Below are positions 1-27,487 of a DNA stretch of 64,000 bases, in pieces. The stretch is from assembly GCA_963693365.1 (NCBI GenBank), contig CAVNZM010000011.1:3782001-3846000 (forward strand), written 5' to 3'. The translations under genes were made by a program, and so were the position numbers. Position 1 is the first letter of the stretch. The number at the start of each line of letters is the position of its first letter. The notes beneath the pieces were generated by a model. That model saw nothing but the letters and a program-made list of their open reading frames with translations, searched no databases and was not told where the DNA came from. Source of the stretch: Amoebidium appalachense (lineage: Eukaryota > Ichthyosporea).

Positions 1-233
1 AAATAAGGAAACATATCAAATGTGGCAGGATGTGTTAATTGATAAGGAAACCATTGAATGCAAAGAAACCTGGATCACACAAACGAAAAGCAGTACACTC
101 CACAAGGAGCTAGTGTGTGGTGTCTTGCATGTGTTGTGTGTATGTTACTGTGCCAAAATATGCATTCTAACAAGAAACCAGGTGGGTGATGAAAATCGTT
201 GCACTTTGACCCATAATCACAAGCACGCAGCAT

Positions 234-269
<36 letters not shown>

Positions 270-556
270 CCCAAACACGCACACGCACACACACACACAC
301 ACACACACACCACCACCACCACCACCATTACACTCACACACATGCACATGCCAAACATACCCTCCCACTCACCCACCCAGGCGCACACAATCGTAGGCAC
401 ATCCATAGGCATAGACACTGGCGCACAACCCCACATACAACCACAACACCAGCCCCGCTCCCTCCACACACGCACACGCACACACACACACACATTTGCA
501 CGTGCGCGGGCGCCTGGCAGCCAGCCACCCAACCACCAACATCCACACACACACAC
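1..556. other. Sec24 intron, low-complexity
   Basis: This stretch lies downstream of the donor at 556/555 of the last visible Sec24 exon. It holds a C run (about 235-268), CA and CAC arrays (about 285-327) and further CA-rich sequence. The first 230 bases have no feature I recognise and no reading frame matching Sec24. Confidence 0.6.
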
Positions 557-10580
<10,024 letters not shown>

Positions 10581-11337
10581 GTCCCTTCCTCTCTAAAACA
10601 CACAGAGAGGAAGCGCTGAAGAAGTACAAAAGAAAACTAAAAACGAAAAATAGAAGGGAAAGGCTCGCCTGTGACTCTTCCAGGGAAGTTGAGGAAAAGA
10701 ATGCGATTCGGGTTGAAAAATGCGATCCGGGTCAGATTTTGGCGATTTGGTGCGGGCGACCGCCGACGCTGATTGGTTGCTAGGTGAGACACATGAATGG
10801 CGCAAACACCTACCGAAACATGCCAAATCCTGCCAACACAAGCAACTCCCACTCGTACCATGGCGATTTAGACTAGGTTCTTGCTTTATTTAAACAGATG
10901 CAGTTTCCTTTATTTTTTTTTTTTTTTTTTTTGGCAAGTGTCTGCACGTTCATCAAACTGCATAGCGCCACCTGTTTTATTGGTATGTTTGTATGCATGT
11001 ACTGATGTTTGAAGGCAGTCGTAACTTTGATATCATGATTTGCCATGATTTGGCACCGAATTGGCAAAAAAAAATAAAGAATTTGGCAAGTTCTCCTTTT
11101 CGAAATACATTCTCATTCCTGATTGGCCGAGGCATAAAATTTACGAAATTCCTCTGAGTCTGCCTGCGCAACTTGTAAGCTCAGCTAAATAAGCAGCTTG
11201 AGAAAAAGCACACACAGTTCGCGTTTTCTTTTCACGTGAATTCCTGTGAAGTATTTGCATCCTTTTTTTTTTTTCGTTCCGCCCTGCAGTTGACTCTAAA
11301 ACCTTCTCATAGTGTGTGATAAAACACCTGAAGGAGA
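10581..11337. promoter_or_regulatory. Shared intergenic region of the divergent SEC24 and p24 genes
   Basis: 757 bp separate the two start codons. The first part is free of microsatellites, unlike the flanking introns. GATTGG (inverted CCAAT) boxes occur at 10771-10776 and 11121-11126, one near each gene. There is a T run at about 10914-10932. No TATA box was identified. Both genes must start transcription here or in unseen 5' exons. Confidence 0.7.
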
Positions 11338-17789
<6,452 letters not shown>

Positions 17790-17911
17790 GGATCCACTCC
17801 GTCATCGCCCACAACTAAAACCCCGTGTCCATGTTTTCCATCGATATCGTTTCTTCATGCATGTACATACATGTTTTATGTAACCACGGCCATAGGTGCG
17901 ACATTTATCAT

Positions 17912-17917
17912 AATAAA
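17912..17917 (+). terminator. AATAAA poly(A) signal of the p24 gene
   Basis: AATAAA lies 123 bp after the p24 stop codon, before the next C tract (about 17948-17980). Confidence 0.7.
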
Positions 17918-17946
17918 CTTGACTACTGTGTTTGTTTGTGGTGATC

Positions 17947-17984
<38 letters not shown>

Positions 17985-18425
17985 TCTACTTTTCTTCTCA
18001 CTGTTTTTCTCTCCACACACTTCATCTGTCCACTTCTGCATACCCCCTTTCATAGCTATAGACACACTTCACACATTGCGTTACGCGCACGCATGCACAC
18101 ACCGCTCTGTTGGCGACAGCTCCCTTGGAACCCATGCGGCATGTTACCCGCCGGCGTAACATAACTCGGACTATCGGTTTGGCTTTTTTCAAGCCCAAAG
18201 CAATTGGTGATACCATATTTCCGGCTGACATCCGGGGGCAGAGCTTTCCGTTCGAAGACGATAAAGTTCTGCCCTAGTAAGCGTATTACTACCCTGCGGC
18301 GTGGGTCAAATCTCATATTTTCCCCTCTGATTGCGAATTCTGCGGCCTTCGGGACTTAATTCTTTTCAGCTGGTGTAGTATGTTAGCCAGGGAAGTATCG
18401 ACTTAGGTATCGACGGGGGAGCTTC

Positions 18426-18760
18426 CTAGAAACCCCGTCTCCTGAGTTCCTATCTATATTTTTCTTGCTTCTGTTTACTGCTGCAACTTTAACCCCCGGC
18501 CTTTCCCACTGCCCTTGCCTGCATAAGCAACCCTGCTCGTCTCTGATCAAGACGAGTGACCTACTCAATGTTCAAGTGAAACAGTATCTGAGTTGGGTTT
18601 CGTTAACGAGGGGAATAGGTCGAAACTCGGGTACTGTGGATGACGTGGGCCCCCCCCTGAGGATGGGCTCTGCTTATTATGCATACTCTTTATGTATGGC
18701 TTGCATTCTGCATCGTGTTATCCGTTTGTTCTTGTGTACTTCGTACTTTTTGACGCATTC

Positions 18761-18762
<2 letters not shown>
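18426..18762 (+). repeat. DR repeat, longest form (copy D)
   Basis: Downstream of the p24 gene. Nearly identical to copy C, including the extra 5' block. It ends at GACGCATTCAA followed by a run of about 32 C. Confidence 0.92.
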
Positions 18763-18793
<31 letters not shown>

Positions 18794-18795
18794 TT

Positions 18796-19062
18796 CTTCC
18801 TCGCATAAATAACCCTGCTCGTCTCTTATCAAGACGGGTGACCCACCCATGTTTAAGTATCCGAGTTGGGTTTCGTTGACAAGGTGAATTCGAATGGGCT
18901 GAAACTCGGGGACTATGGATGACGTAGGCTCCCCCTGATGGTCTCTGCTTGATGGGCTCTGCTTGGTATGCATACTCTTACATAATGTATGGTTTGCACT
19001 CTAGACTCGGATCGTGTTGTCTGTTGTGTTTGTGCACTTCGTACTTCATGGCGCATTCAACC
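18796..19062 (+). repeat. DR repeat, diverged copy in tandem with D (copy E)
   Basis: Starts directly after the C tract of copy D at the internal block cgcataaataaccctgctcg, so the two lie head to tail. It ends at tggcgcattcaacc. The hairpin stem is kept in part: CCGAGTT still faces AACTCGG. Confidence 0.85.
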
Positions 19063-19500
19063 TCTCCCCTCCCCGCCTCTCCGGCCCGCCCCCGCCTCCG
19101 GGGAACTGTGAATTCGTAGCCGTTCACCGTGTATGCTTTTGCACACCGGCTGTGCACACAAGTTGCACATGATTGGGAGCTAAAAGTACAAGCTACGTCA
19201 CGAGAAACTGCGATTTTTATCACAACAGGTGAATGTGTGTGTGCGTGTGCGTGTGCATCGAGTGCGTGTGTGCAATACGTGTCCGTGTGTGTGTGTGTGT
19301 GTACACGTAACGGCGTGTGTTTACGTGTGTGCGTGCGTGCGCGTGTGACTGTACGTTTTTGTATTTGTGTTGCGCTGTACAGCAACGAGTGCATTTTGGC
19401 AAGTGGCTACTGTAACAGGGGATGCACAGGCCTACATAGGAGGGAGAGGAAGGGGTGTGTGTGTGGGGTGAGTGGGTTGGGGGGGGGGGGGGGGGGGGGG

Positions 19501-19740
19501 TTTGAATGCGGAACACGGTACGAAGTACGCATACACGAAGGACACATGCAAAGGCAAACATTCAAGTATGCAACATCAGCCATGCGCACAGTATGCGTCA
19601 TAAGCAGAGCCAATCCTCAGGGAGGGCCCAAGTCATCAATTGCGTCTGAGTTTCGACCCCTTAGCCCGCGTATATACGACTCTCCAACTCAGACAGCAGC
19701 ATCAACTGAACTTGGGAGGGTTAACCCGTCTTGATCGGGG
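19501..19740 (-). repeat. DR repeat, diverged subfamily (copy F)
   Basis: A minus-strand copy with a different 3' block (gatgttgcatacttgaatgt), shared with the copies at 44,720 and 59,333, which defines a second subfamily. The hairpin is a perfect 9-bp stem at 19644-19694 (GTCTGAGTT with AACTCAGAC) enclosing the palindrome CGTATATACG. The 3' end abuts the G run at 19480-19500. Confidence 0.85.
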
Positions 19741-20516
19741 GGGGGGAGTGTGTGGTGCAAGGCCTCCTTGGTTGGTGCTGATCAAACCTTCAAGTAGAAC
19801 TGAGACTTCTGCTTGAACTCGAATTATTGAAACACCGATGTTGTAGTAGTTAACACCTGCTCTACTACATTTATCATCCCAGATGATGATTGGCTCTTGT
19901 GTCCTACACAGCACTTCACATCATCGATATCAGCCAGGGGTAACTGGTATACCATTGGACCAGTTAGTTAAATATTATAGCTAAATAATAAATAAATTCA
20001 AATCGTATGCACTTGTAGTGCATCGCAATAAGTGACTCTTACGACATGTTTCGTATGGCATATTTTCGCCTTAAACGGGTGCCATAGATTGGGACCCTAG
20101 ATAAGTGGAAAATCACAGACTACTCCAGACCTATTGCCCCATGTGAACTTATTCGGGGATCGTGCACCGCCACCTCTTACCCAGCCTTATAGAAAAAAGA
20201 AAAAGGGAGACATTAGACATGTCAAAAACGAATACAGGTAACACACGTGCATGCTTTTGGCATAGGTTTTAGAAATGCAAATAATCAGATCCCTGCCGTA
20301 CAGCGTCCCCCCCCCCCCCCCCCCCCCCCCCCAAATACATATATACACATATCAAAACAATCGTACACACACACAAGCACACCCACACAAAACGGTTCAG
20401 CGCCAACACAAAGAACTTCGGAACTATAAAAACTAAGGACGAAGGAGGGTGTTGATGTTGTTGAGGTTATCGACAAGCTATCCGTGTTTGGAGAAGCACA
20501 CGTATGCCATGTAGGA

Positions 20517-20581
<65 letters not shown>

Positions 20582-20941
20582 ATGCTAAACGTCTCAGCTG
20601 CCCATACATATAGTTTGGACAGAGGTAAAATAAGTAACAAAACAAAAAGATAAAAAAAAATTTAAGACCTACCACCTCCTCACCCCTCTTCCCCCAAGGC
20701 AGAACACGCCCTTCGTGGCACCCAGAAACATTCACACAACCAGTAGACCTGGAGGCATCTACGTTATACACACACACACACACACACACACAATACACAC
20801 AGAGAGAGACACAAGTCCCTCCCCCCCAGCTTGCCTCTCTCTCCCCCTCCTCACGAGACGTTCTCCGGAACGATTTTCTTCCCCTTTGTCGGCTTCTCAT
20901 ACGCATGCCCGGTGGCGTGTGCATGACTCCACAAATTGCTC
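19741..20941. other. Spacer between copy F and the zinc-finger gene
   Basis: No gene recognised. It holds a C run (about 20307-20332), CA arrays (about 20520-20578 and 20769-20792) and a short hairpin (actggt facing accagt, about 19939-19968). A minus-strand open frame at 20517-20966 is mostly low complexity, except for a basic segment just past the zinc-finger stop. Confidence 0.5.
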
Positions 20942-22045
20942 CTACTCGCGTATCTCGCATGTGCACCCAGGCTCAATACACGCATATGGCTTCTCCCCAG
21001 AGTGGATCCTCACATGAACACTCAAAACATTGCGCGACGCAAAACGATGCCCACATCCCGGGTATGCGCACTCGTAAGGTTTTTCCGTCGTGTGTGTTTG
21101 CAGATGTTCTGAAAGTTCCTGCGCAGTAACAAAACTGCGGCTGCATCGGGCTACGGTGCATGGGTAGGGGGTAGGGCCCGAGTGTCTCTTTAGGTGCACC
21201 TTCAAAGCACCATACGAAGAGAACCCGGTATCGCAACCCGGGTGTGTGCATGTATAGGGTTTCTCGCCCGTGTGTGTGCGTAGATGGCTGGTGAGGGCGT
21301 GGTTGGCGCCGAAACTTGCGTTGCAGTTTGGGTAGGTGCAGGTGTACGGTTTCTCCCCTGTGTGCGTCATAATGTGTCGTGTAATGTGCCCCTTCCGTGT
21401 GGTTTTATACCCACATCCGTATGGACATTCGTGTACCTTCCCCTCTCCACCTCCAGACTCCGTCCCTGATGTTGGTTGCGGCGCGCTCTCTCCTCCCCTT
21501 CCCTTTTTCGCTTTTGACGTATCTCCCCCCTTAAGCTGACCCTTTGACTGTGTTAGTGGAGGTAGAGCCGCTGCATACGTGTGTGTGGTGGAGCCCTGTT
21601 GGTTTCTAAAAGCAGGAATCGACGAAACAGTAGCAATGTTTGTTGTGACGCCGTTTGCTTGTGTGTTGGTGTTGGAAGCTCTGGCCGATCTCCTTGTAGT
21701 CGCCCCGCCCGTGTTGCTTTGTGCTTGCGCACTTGACTGTGAATACATCTGCTGCGTGTGTGGGAGGGAGGGGGGAAGAGAGGGGTTCGAGCCACCAAAC
21801 CCTACTTGTTTCTGCATGGATTGAAGCTCGCGCACGGCTGCTTCAAGTGCGTTTATGCGCCTATTTTGCTCAGAGACATAGTTTCTTAATTCTTGGTTTT
21901 CTTGATCTTTCTGGTTGACCATAGCGCGTAATTGTTGGTTTGATTGGTTGAGTGGTATGTGTGCGGAGAACCCGGGGGAATGGGAGAAGTTATGTGAGGA
22001 AAGGCCCCCATTGTGCCCCCCTGCGTTGAAGGAGAACTGAGACAT
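20942..22045 (-). CDS. C2H2 zinc-finger protein, intronless, sixth finger truncated
   Basis: 367 residues. The N-terminal half is Ser/Asn/Gln-rich with a short coiled coil (NQELRNYVSEQNRRINALEA). A basic Ser/Gly linker follows, then five C2H2 fingers joined by TGEKPY-type linkers: ECPYGCGYK, YTCTYPNCN, YTCTHPGCD, YPCTVARCS and YECAYPGCG. The C-x(4)-C spacing and the YP-C pattern resemble the TFIIIA/ZIC/GLI-like class. The sixth finger begins YACIEPGC and then stops after six residues, so its histidines are missing. I chose Met at 22045. An upstream in-frame Met at 22216 would add a hydrophobic stretch unlikely for a nuclear DNA-binding protein. Role inferred: sequence-specific transcription factor. 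GATTGG occurs upstream at about 22350. Confidence 0.85.
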   Translation of the reverse strand: MSQFSFNAGGHNGGLSSHNFSHSPGFSAHIPLNQSNQQLRAMVNQKDQENQELRNYVSEQNRRINALEAAVRELQSMQKQVGFGGSNPSLPPSLPHTQQMYSQSSAQAQSNTGGATTRRSARASNTNTQANGVTTNIATVSSIPAFRNQQGSTTHTYAAALPPLTQSKGQLKGGDTSKAKKGRGGESAPQPTSGTESGGGEGKVHECPYGCGYKTTRKGHITRHIMTHTGEKPYTCTYPNCNASFGANHALTSHLRTHTGEKPYTCTHPGCDTGFSSYGALKVHLKRHSGPTPYPCTVARCSRSFVTAQELSEHLQTHTTEKPYECAYPGCGHRFASRNVLSVHVRIHSGEKPYACIEPGCTCEIRE

Positions 22046-22927
22046 GTTTTGTGTTGAGATGATGAGAAAAACCTGTGTGCTTCTTTGGTCGTTATTAAGC
22101 AAACCTATCACTAACGAGAGAAAGATACACCATTTACTCCATAAAATCGTTGCGAAGAATTGTATGCACACAGCGGACCCAACAAAAACAAAACGCTTCA
22201 AGAAGTTCCCCCTCACCTAGAGTTGTGACGGTTGCCGCACCCCAACCTATTTTAAGAACATTTAGCATTCTATTTATAGACCACTGACTAGTAAACTGTT
22301 GCTATGTTTGGAAAACTCCAGAGGGCCAACGGTCGGGTCACGCAATGATTGGCTCGAATCGCTTCAGCGCGGACTGGCGCGGGTCCGCGCTTATGCCAGC
22401 TTATCAATTTAGGTTCTATTTACGGTTGTAGGAGGCCTTGCAGCTTATGCCTGTTTACTCCGGCATACGTTTTTGCCGAGCCGTTTAGCAGATCATAATT
22501 TGAATTTTATGGACTTAATAGAAATCTTAAATGTAAGCTAGGAATCCAGTACTATGTTCCTAGTACTCTAAGAATCGGGGGGGAGTGGGGGCGGGAGGGG
22601 GGGGGGGGGGGGGAGGGGGGGGGGGGGGGGGATGAAGGAAGGAGGGGGAGACTCTGGATTCTTCAAACTAAAGTATTAGTGTGCTGTCCGAGTTCACACG
22701 TTGACCCCCCCCCCCCCCCCCCCCCCCCCCCCCTTTATCATGCCACGAGCTTCTACCCAAGCCTTTTCGGGGCCTTCCAGGCATCATATCATGAGTGTGT
22801 AGTTTAGGCTCATCATGGCTGGTAAGATGGTACCGGAGAGGAGAATAAGTGTTCAAGTTGGTTTGCAGCACTTAGAGTATTGGAAACCCGTGGAGACCGT
22901 GCGGGAAGTACAGGGTTGGGGATTTGG

Positions 22928-22977
<50 letters not shown>

Positions 22978-23534
22978 AGGGGGGGGGGGGTAGAGGCAGG
23001 CAAGAGAAGGTTCTGTATTTGTGTACATGTGCATGTGGGGGGGGGGGGGGGGGGGGGGGGGTGGGGGGGGGGGAAGGGGAAGGGCGGGAGGCGGATTGCA
23101 TAATCATTTGTGGCATGTGCAAAGAGGGGTGCGAGAATCTCACAGAGAAAAACTCTGGCGCGGGGGGGGGGGGGGCGGCTCCGAGGGGGGAGGAGAGGGG
23201 AGAGGCCCTGGGGGAGGGGGAGGGGTTGTAAATCGGGTGAATCAGGACTTGGAGGAGGAGCAGGCCTGCACCGGGCAGTGGGGCAGGTGCCGGAAAGTTA
23301 AGTAGGGGGTCACTAGGGGGTGCAAAGGAGGGAGCAGAGTGAGAGCCCTGGTGTGGCGGTGTGGAGGAAAAAATAGGGGAGAACTAAGGGTAGAAGCAAG
23401 GGGATGGGGAACTCATGTATTAGAGCAGGAGAGGGGGAGAGGGGGCGGGCACGGGAAGGGGGCGGGAAAGACGGTAGGGGGTAGGAGGTGGGGGTTGGGG
23501 GCCACGCTTTGCATGAACTTTCAACACTTGCGAT
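22046..23534. other. Spacer with long G and C tracts
   Basis: Upstream region of the zinc-finger gene, then G tracts (about 22596-22630, 22930-22990, 23037-23073, 23162-23175) and a C tract (about 22705-22733). No coding exon recognised. Confidence 0.5.
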
Positions 23535-24023
23535 TTATTTCGGCAGGTTCTGGAAAGACTTTGTGGTGAGATCGGTATGCTTTGAAGATAGCGATGTGCA
23601 AAAGAAAATCTACAGCTTGGGGGCGACTTGTGCACTCTCGTGCACTTCATATGAAGAGCTACAGGGGAAGGACACTACACTCACACTCACACTCGCACGC
23701 ACCGACGCAAGCACGCACGCATGCACACACGCAGGTGCGCACACACGCACACACGCATGCACTCACGCATGCCTGACGTAAGTACACACGCACACACGCA
23801 CATACCCACATTGTCAACTCAAAAATTCCTTTGGCAATTTTTTCCTTGCGTCCTGCACACGACACAACGAAATGATAAGCGCGATAGCCCCCCCCTCCCC
23901 CAACCCCCCACGCGCAACACCCTTCTGTCCTCCAACCCCCCCCCCCCCCCCTTTTCCCGGCAACACGCTTCTTCCCGCACCCCCCCCCCCTCCCCCTCCC
24001 CCTCCTTTTCCGCAACACCGAAG

Positions 24024-24054
<31 letters not shown>

Positions 24055-24450
24055 CACCACCACCCGCACCACCAGACTGACAGCCCCAGACGACAGCCCA
24101 GTTGAAACACAAAAACAACAAGGCACAAGTTCTGCATGCGAACAACAGTGCAGCACTGTGCAGCACAACAAAGTGCAGTGATACAACAGAAACGACAACA
24201 CAGATCCTCCCCCAACATTGCCTTCTGGTCACATACCTTAAGATTTACTTGTTCCAAGCTTTTCTCCAGCTCTTCTGTGGACATACATGTGAGTAAATAC
24301 CACATTGTGACAATAACCCCCCCCCCCCTCCCCCCTCCCCCGCGCCCCCCTTCCTTCCCATCGAGGGAAAGACCCTCAACCTCCCCCAAATCCAAATCAC
24401 CATTCCCAACTCTTGGAGGCAGCCCCCCGCCCCCTTCCTCCCCTCTCCCC

Positions 24451-24482
<32 letters not shown>

Positions 24483-24926
24483 ATTTCCTCTTACACCCTT
24501 CTCCCTCTCATCCTCTATCAGTCGCTTTGGATGGAGGGCGGGGGGAGGCTTATATAACAACACGAAAATTGGGCAGCAGTCTGTGCAGACAATCCAGGAA
24601 GAAAGTACATAAGAATAGCCACTCTCGGACATGGACCCATATGGACACACACACATGGACACACACAAACATACATACAGCAACATCACAGCCTGTCACA
24701 CCGGCAAACACATGAGAAGATTAGTACACAACATGCACACCATGTATATGGAATGTACTATCAGCCTGGTGACCCACCTTTGGCATCGTCAAGGTCCAGA
24801 GCTTCAACCCCGTCTATGAGCTGTATGACGTCGTCATCTACCAAATAAGGCTGTGAGCAATCAAATGTGGGCTGTTGTTTGTTTGGAGCATGTGATGTGT
24901 TGTCCAAGACGCATATGCGCGCGTGG

Positions 24927-24986
<60 letters not shown>

Positions 24987-25152
24987 AACATCCAGTTTCC
25001 CGAGGAGACAAGGGTGTGTGTGTGGGGGGGGGGGGGGGGGGGGGGAGAAGGGCATATGCGGAACCGCGCGGGGGGGGGGGGGGGGGGGGAGAGAGAGAGA
25101 GGGGGGGGGGGTAAGGGCGGGGGCTGTTTACCGGGGGGGGGGGGGGGGGGAT

Positions 25153-25183
<31 letters not shown>

Positions 25184-25312
25184 GGGGGGGGGGAGGGGGG
25201 GGCTGTTTACGGGGATGTACAGGCACATGGATTGAACACACACCTGCGGTGCTTGAAGAAGTTAGCTGCAACGGGCCAGCTGAAGCATGGGCTGCTGGCA
25301 CGGTTTGGTGAC
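23535..25312 (-). CDS. 3' part of an unidentified gene with small exons
   Basis: Three exons join in phase: 24778-24850 (PYLVDDDVIQLIDG followed by VEALDLDDAK), 24237-24274 (EELEKSLEQVNLK) and a last exon at 23535-23579 (HTDLTTKSFQNLPK, stop). The acidic to coiled-coil character and the exact phase joins (AAA-G to AA-GAG) support a real gene. An exon at 25242-25312 (HQTVPAAHASAG and following) can precede them only with a GGT/gtgtgt donor, so it is less certain. An AATAAA overlaps the stop codon. Weaker upstream candidates on the same strand lie at 25660-25745 and about 26120-26183. I do not recognise the protein. Confidence 0.45.
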
Positions 25313-26309
25313 CTGTGATCCAATGTTAGGAACAGGCAATAATGAAAGAGATTGTGTACTGTCTGCTATTGCTCAAACATGCATACCGCATGGTGAGCGG
25401 GTGTGCACATGCATGTGTGTTCGCGTCTGCATGCAGGCATGTGTGCGCACGTGTGGATCTGTATGCGCGCCGGCGCGCACTTGTGGGTGTATGCATGTGC
25501 GCACATGCATATGTGTGTGCGATAACCATTTGTGCATGTTGGGAGTGTGCATTTTCATCGTGGGCACGTGCATTTTCATCGAGGCAAAAAAGCCATTCCT
25601 TAGAGCTTTCGTTGAGTTTGCGTTCAATAGGGCGCGATAATTTCTCGGATCCCTTTTTTTCTCTGGAGAACCATTCCACTACACGGAGAGGCGTTTCAGC
25701 ACTGTTGCTTGTGACGGCGGACCCGTCACAGTGCACGACTTGACCATCCTGCAAGAAGACTTTGTTAAAAAACTCTTATCTATGAGGATGGATGGAAAGG
25801 TTGGGGGGGGGGGGGGGGGGGGAGGGGGAGGAGGAGGGGAAGGGGGGACAGGGAGGGGAGGGGAAGGGGGGGGGGGGGGGGATTGGGGTTCATGCGCTGT
25901 AGAACAATATAGAGGGAAGAGGGAAAGTACAGACACAACATACAGGGGTGAGATACACATTGGAGGAACTTACACAAGGTACCGAAGGATCCGAGGGCCA
26001 GGGTACAAAAAAGACACATCACCTCCACTTGGAGCGGCGGCGCCAGGCGGGGAGGAGGGGTTATGGGGAGGGGAGGGTGGGGGGGGGGGGGGGGGGGGGG
26101 GAGGGGGGGGGGGGGGAGCACGTACTGCCTTGTGGCTGGCTGTTGACCTTTGTCACACAGCAGCTGAGTTCCGTGCAGCCTGCGGGGACACACGTGGCTT
26201 AATGAGCTGTTGAGTTATTAGAAGCCACAGAGAAGGGTTACAGATAAAGGTTACAGAACGAAAAAGAGTCCCCTTCCCCCCCCCCTCCCCGGCACTCCCT
26301 CTATTCTCA

Positions 26310-26382
<73 letters not shown>

Positions 26383-27439
26383 AAGAAAAGGGAGGAGGGT
26401 GTGTATGTTTGTGTGTGGGATCAAAGGAGGGGCGGGGAAGAGAAGGGCGGGGGGACGGGGGAGTGTGTGTGTGTTTGTGTGGGATGAAGGGAGGGGGGAG
26501 AAAGAGAAGGGGGGGGGGGGGGATGAGAAAGGGTGTGTGTTTGGGTGTTTGTGTACAGGAGGAAGAGAGGGGAGACAGGAACAGGAGAGGAGGGGGAAGA
26601 GAGACTGAGAGAGATACGAACAGAAAGAGAGGGGGGGGAGAAAGAGAGAGAGAGGGAGAGATTGTGTGTGTGTGTGTGTGTGTGGGACGGAGGGAGAGGG
26701 GTGGGGGAGGGTAGAGAGAAGCGAGAGATGTGGATAGAAAGCACGGAGGGGGGACGTGGGAGAGAGAAGGTGCACTTGTGCTTAGATAGGGAAGCGTGAG
26801 AAGGTTGTTGTAAGCAAAAGAAGAAAGGGAGTGGTGGAAACTAAACGACCAACCCGAGAGGCAGAGCTAGCCATGGACATGAAGCAATGGGTATGGGTAT
26901 GAAAGAAAGGGGAAGGGAGGGTGGCGGAGGGGGAGGGGGGGGGGGGGGGGGAGTAACCACTGCAAAGGAGAAGACGCCAAGACCATGAGAAAAATAAGGA
27001 GCAAGGTTGAAGAGAAGGGGTCCATGCAAGGACGTGAGAGTAAGTCTAGGTTCTGGGCAAGGAAGGGACAGATGGGGGAATGGGGGGAAGAGAAAGAGGA
27101 GAGGAAGAGGGTGGGGGGGGGGGGGGGGGGGGGGGGGGGGGGCGTTGGGGCGTTGGTGCGCTGGCAAAATCAACCCAAGAAGCAAAAAGCACCTGCACAC
27201 AGCACGTGACATGTTTTTACGCGCAAACCTACCAAGCTGAAGAAACAAGAAACGAGATTTTTGTCTACTGCTGCTGTTTCTTGGCAAAAACAAACTCCAC
27301 CTCAGCAAACGCCCACCCGACAAAGCTCTTCTTCAAGTAGGGGGTTTGCGTGGACATTGCCGGAGGCCCAGCCACATTCGACGGCCTACTGCGTTTTCCA
27401 GCACAGCCAATCAAATGCAGCCAGTGACATATGTACATG
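25313..27439. other. Low-complexity spacer, possible exons only
   Basis: Mostly G runs (25803-25885, 26080-26116, 26508-26522, 26935-26951, 27114-27142), a GT array (26312-26379) and GA-rich sequence. Two minus-strand stretches near 25660-25745 and 26120-26183 follow good acceptor sites (cttcttgcag and gtccccgcag) and might be exons of the gene to the left. The rest shows nothing I can call. Confidence 0.4.
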
Positions 27440-27487
27440 CTAGGCAACAATGAGCGCCATCGTAGTATCTGACACCCCTATTACATA

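Noticed and set aside
19100-19230. Cys-rich minus-strand stretch as an exon
   Set aside because: The open stretch (SQSCATCVHSRCAKAY) has no convincing acceptor and no partner exon. It adjoins DR copy E and GT-rich DNA.
19930-19975. tRNA-like sequence near ggtataccattggaccagtt
   Set aside because: It folds as one simple hairpin. No anticodon or T arm and no B box at the right distance.
21961-22216. Upstream start for the zinc-finger protein at 22216
   Set aside because: It would add a hydrophobic segment of about 57 residues that reads like translated upstream sequence. MSQFSF at 22045 gives a normal N-terminus.
25629-25960. Minus-strand frame ending VTGPPSQATVLKRLSV as a gene end
   Set aside because: The acceptor is good but the upstream frame is translated G/C runs. 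No exon joining it in phase could be shown, so it is mentioned only as a possible exon.
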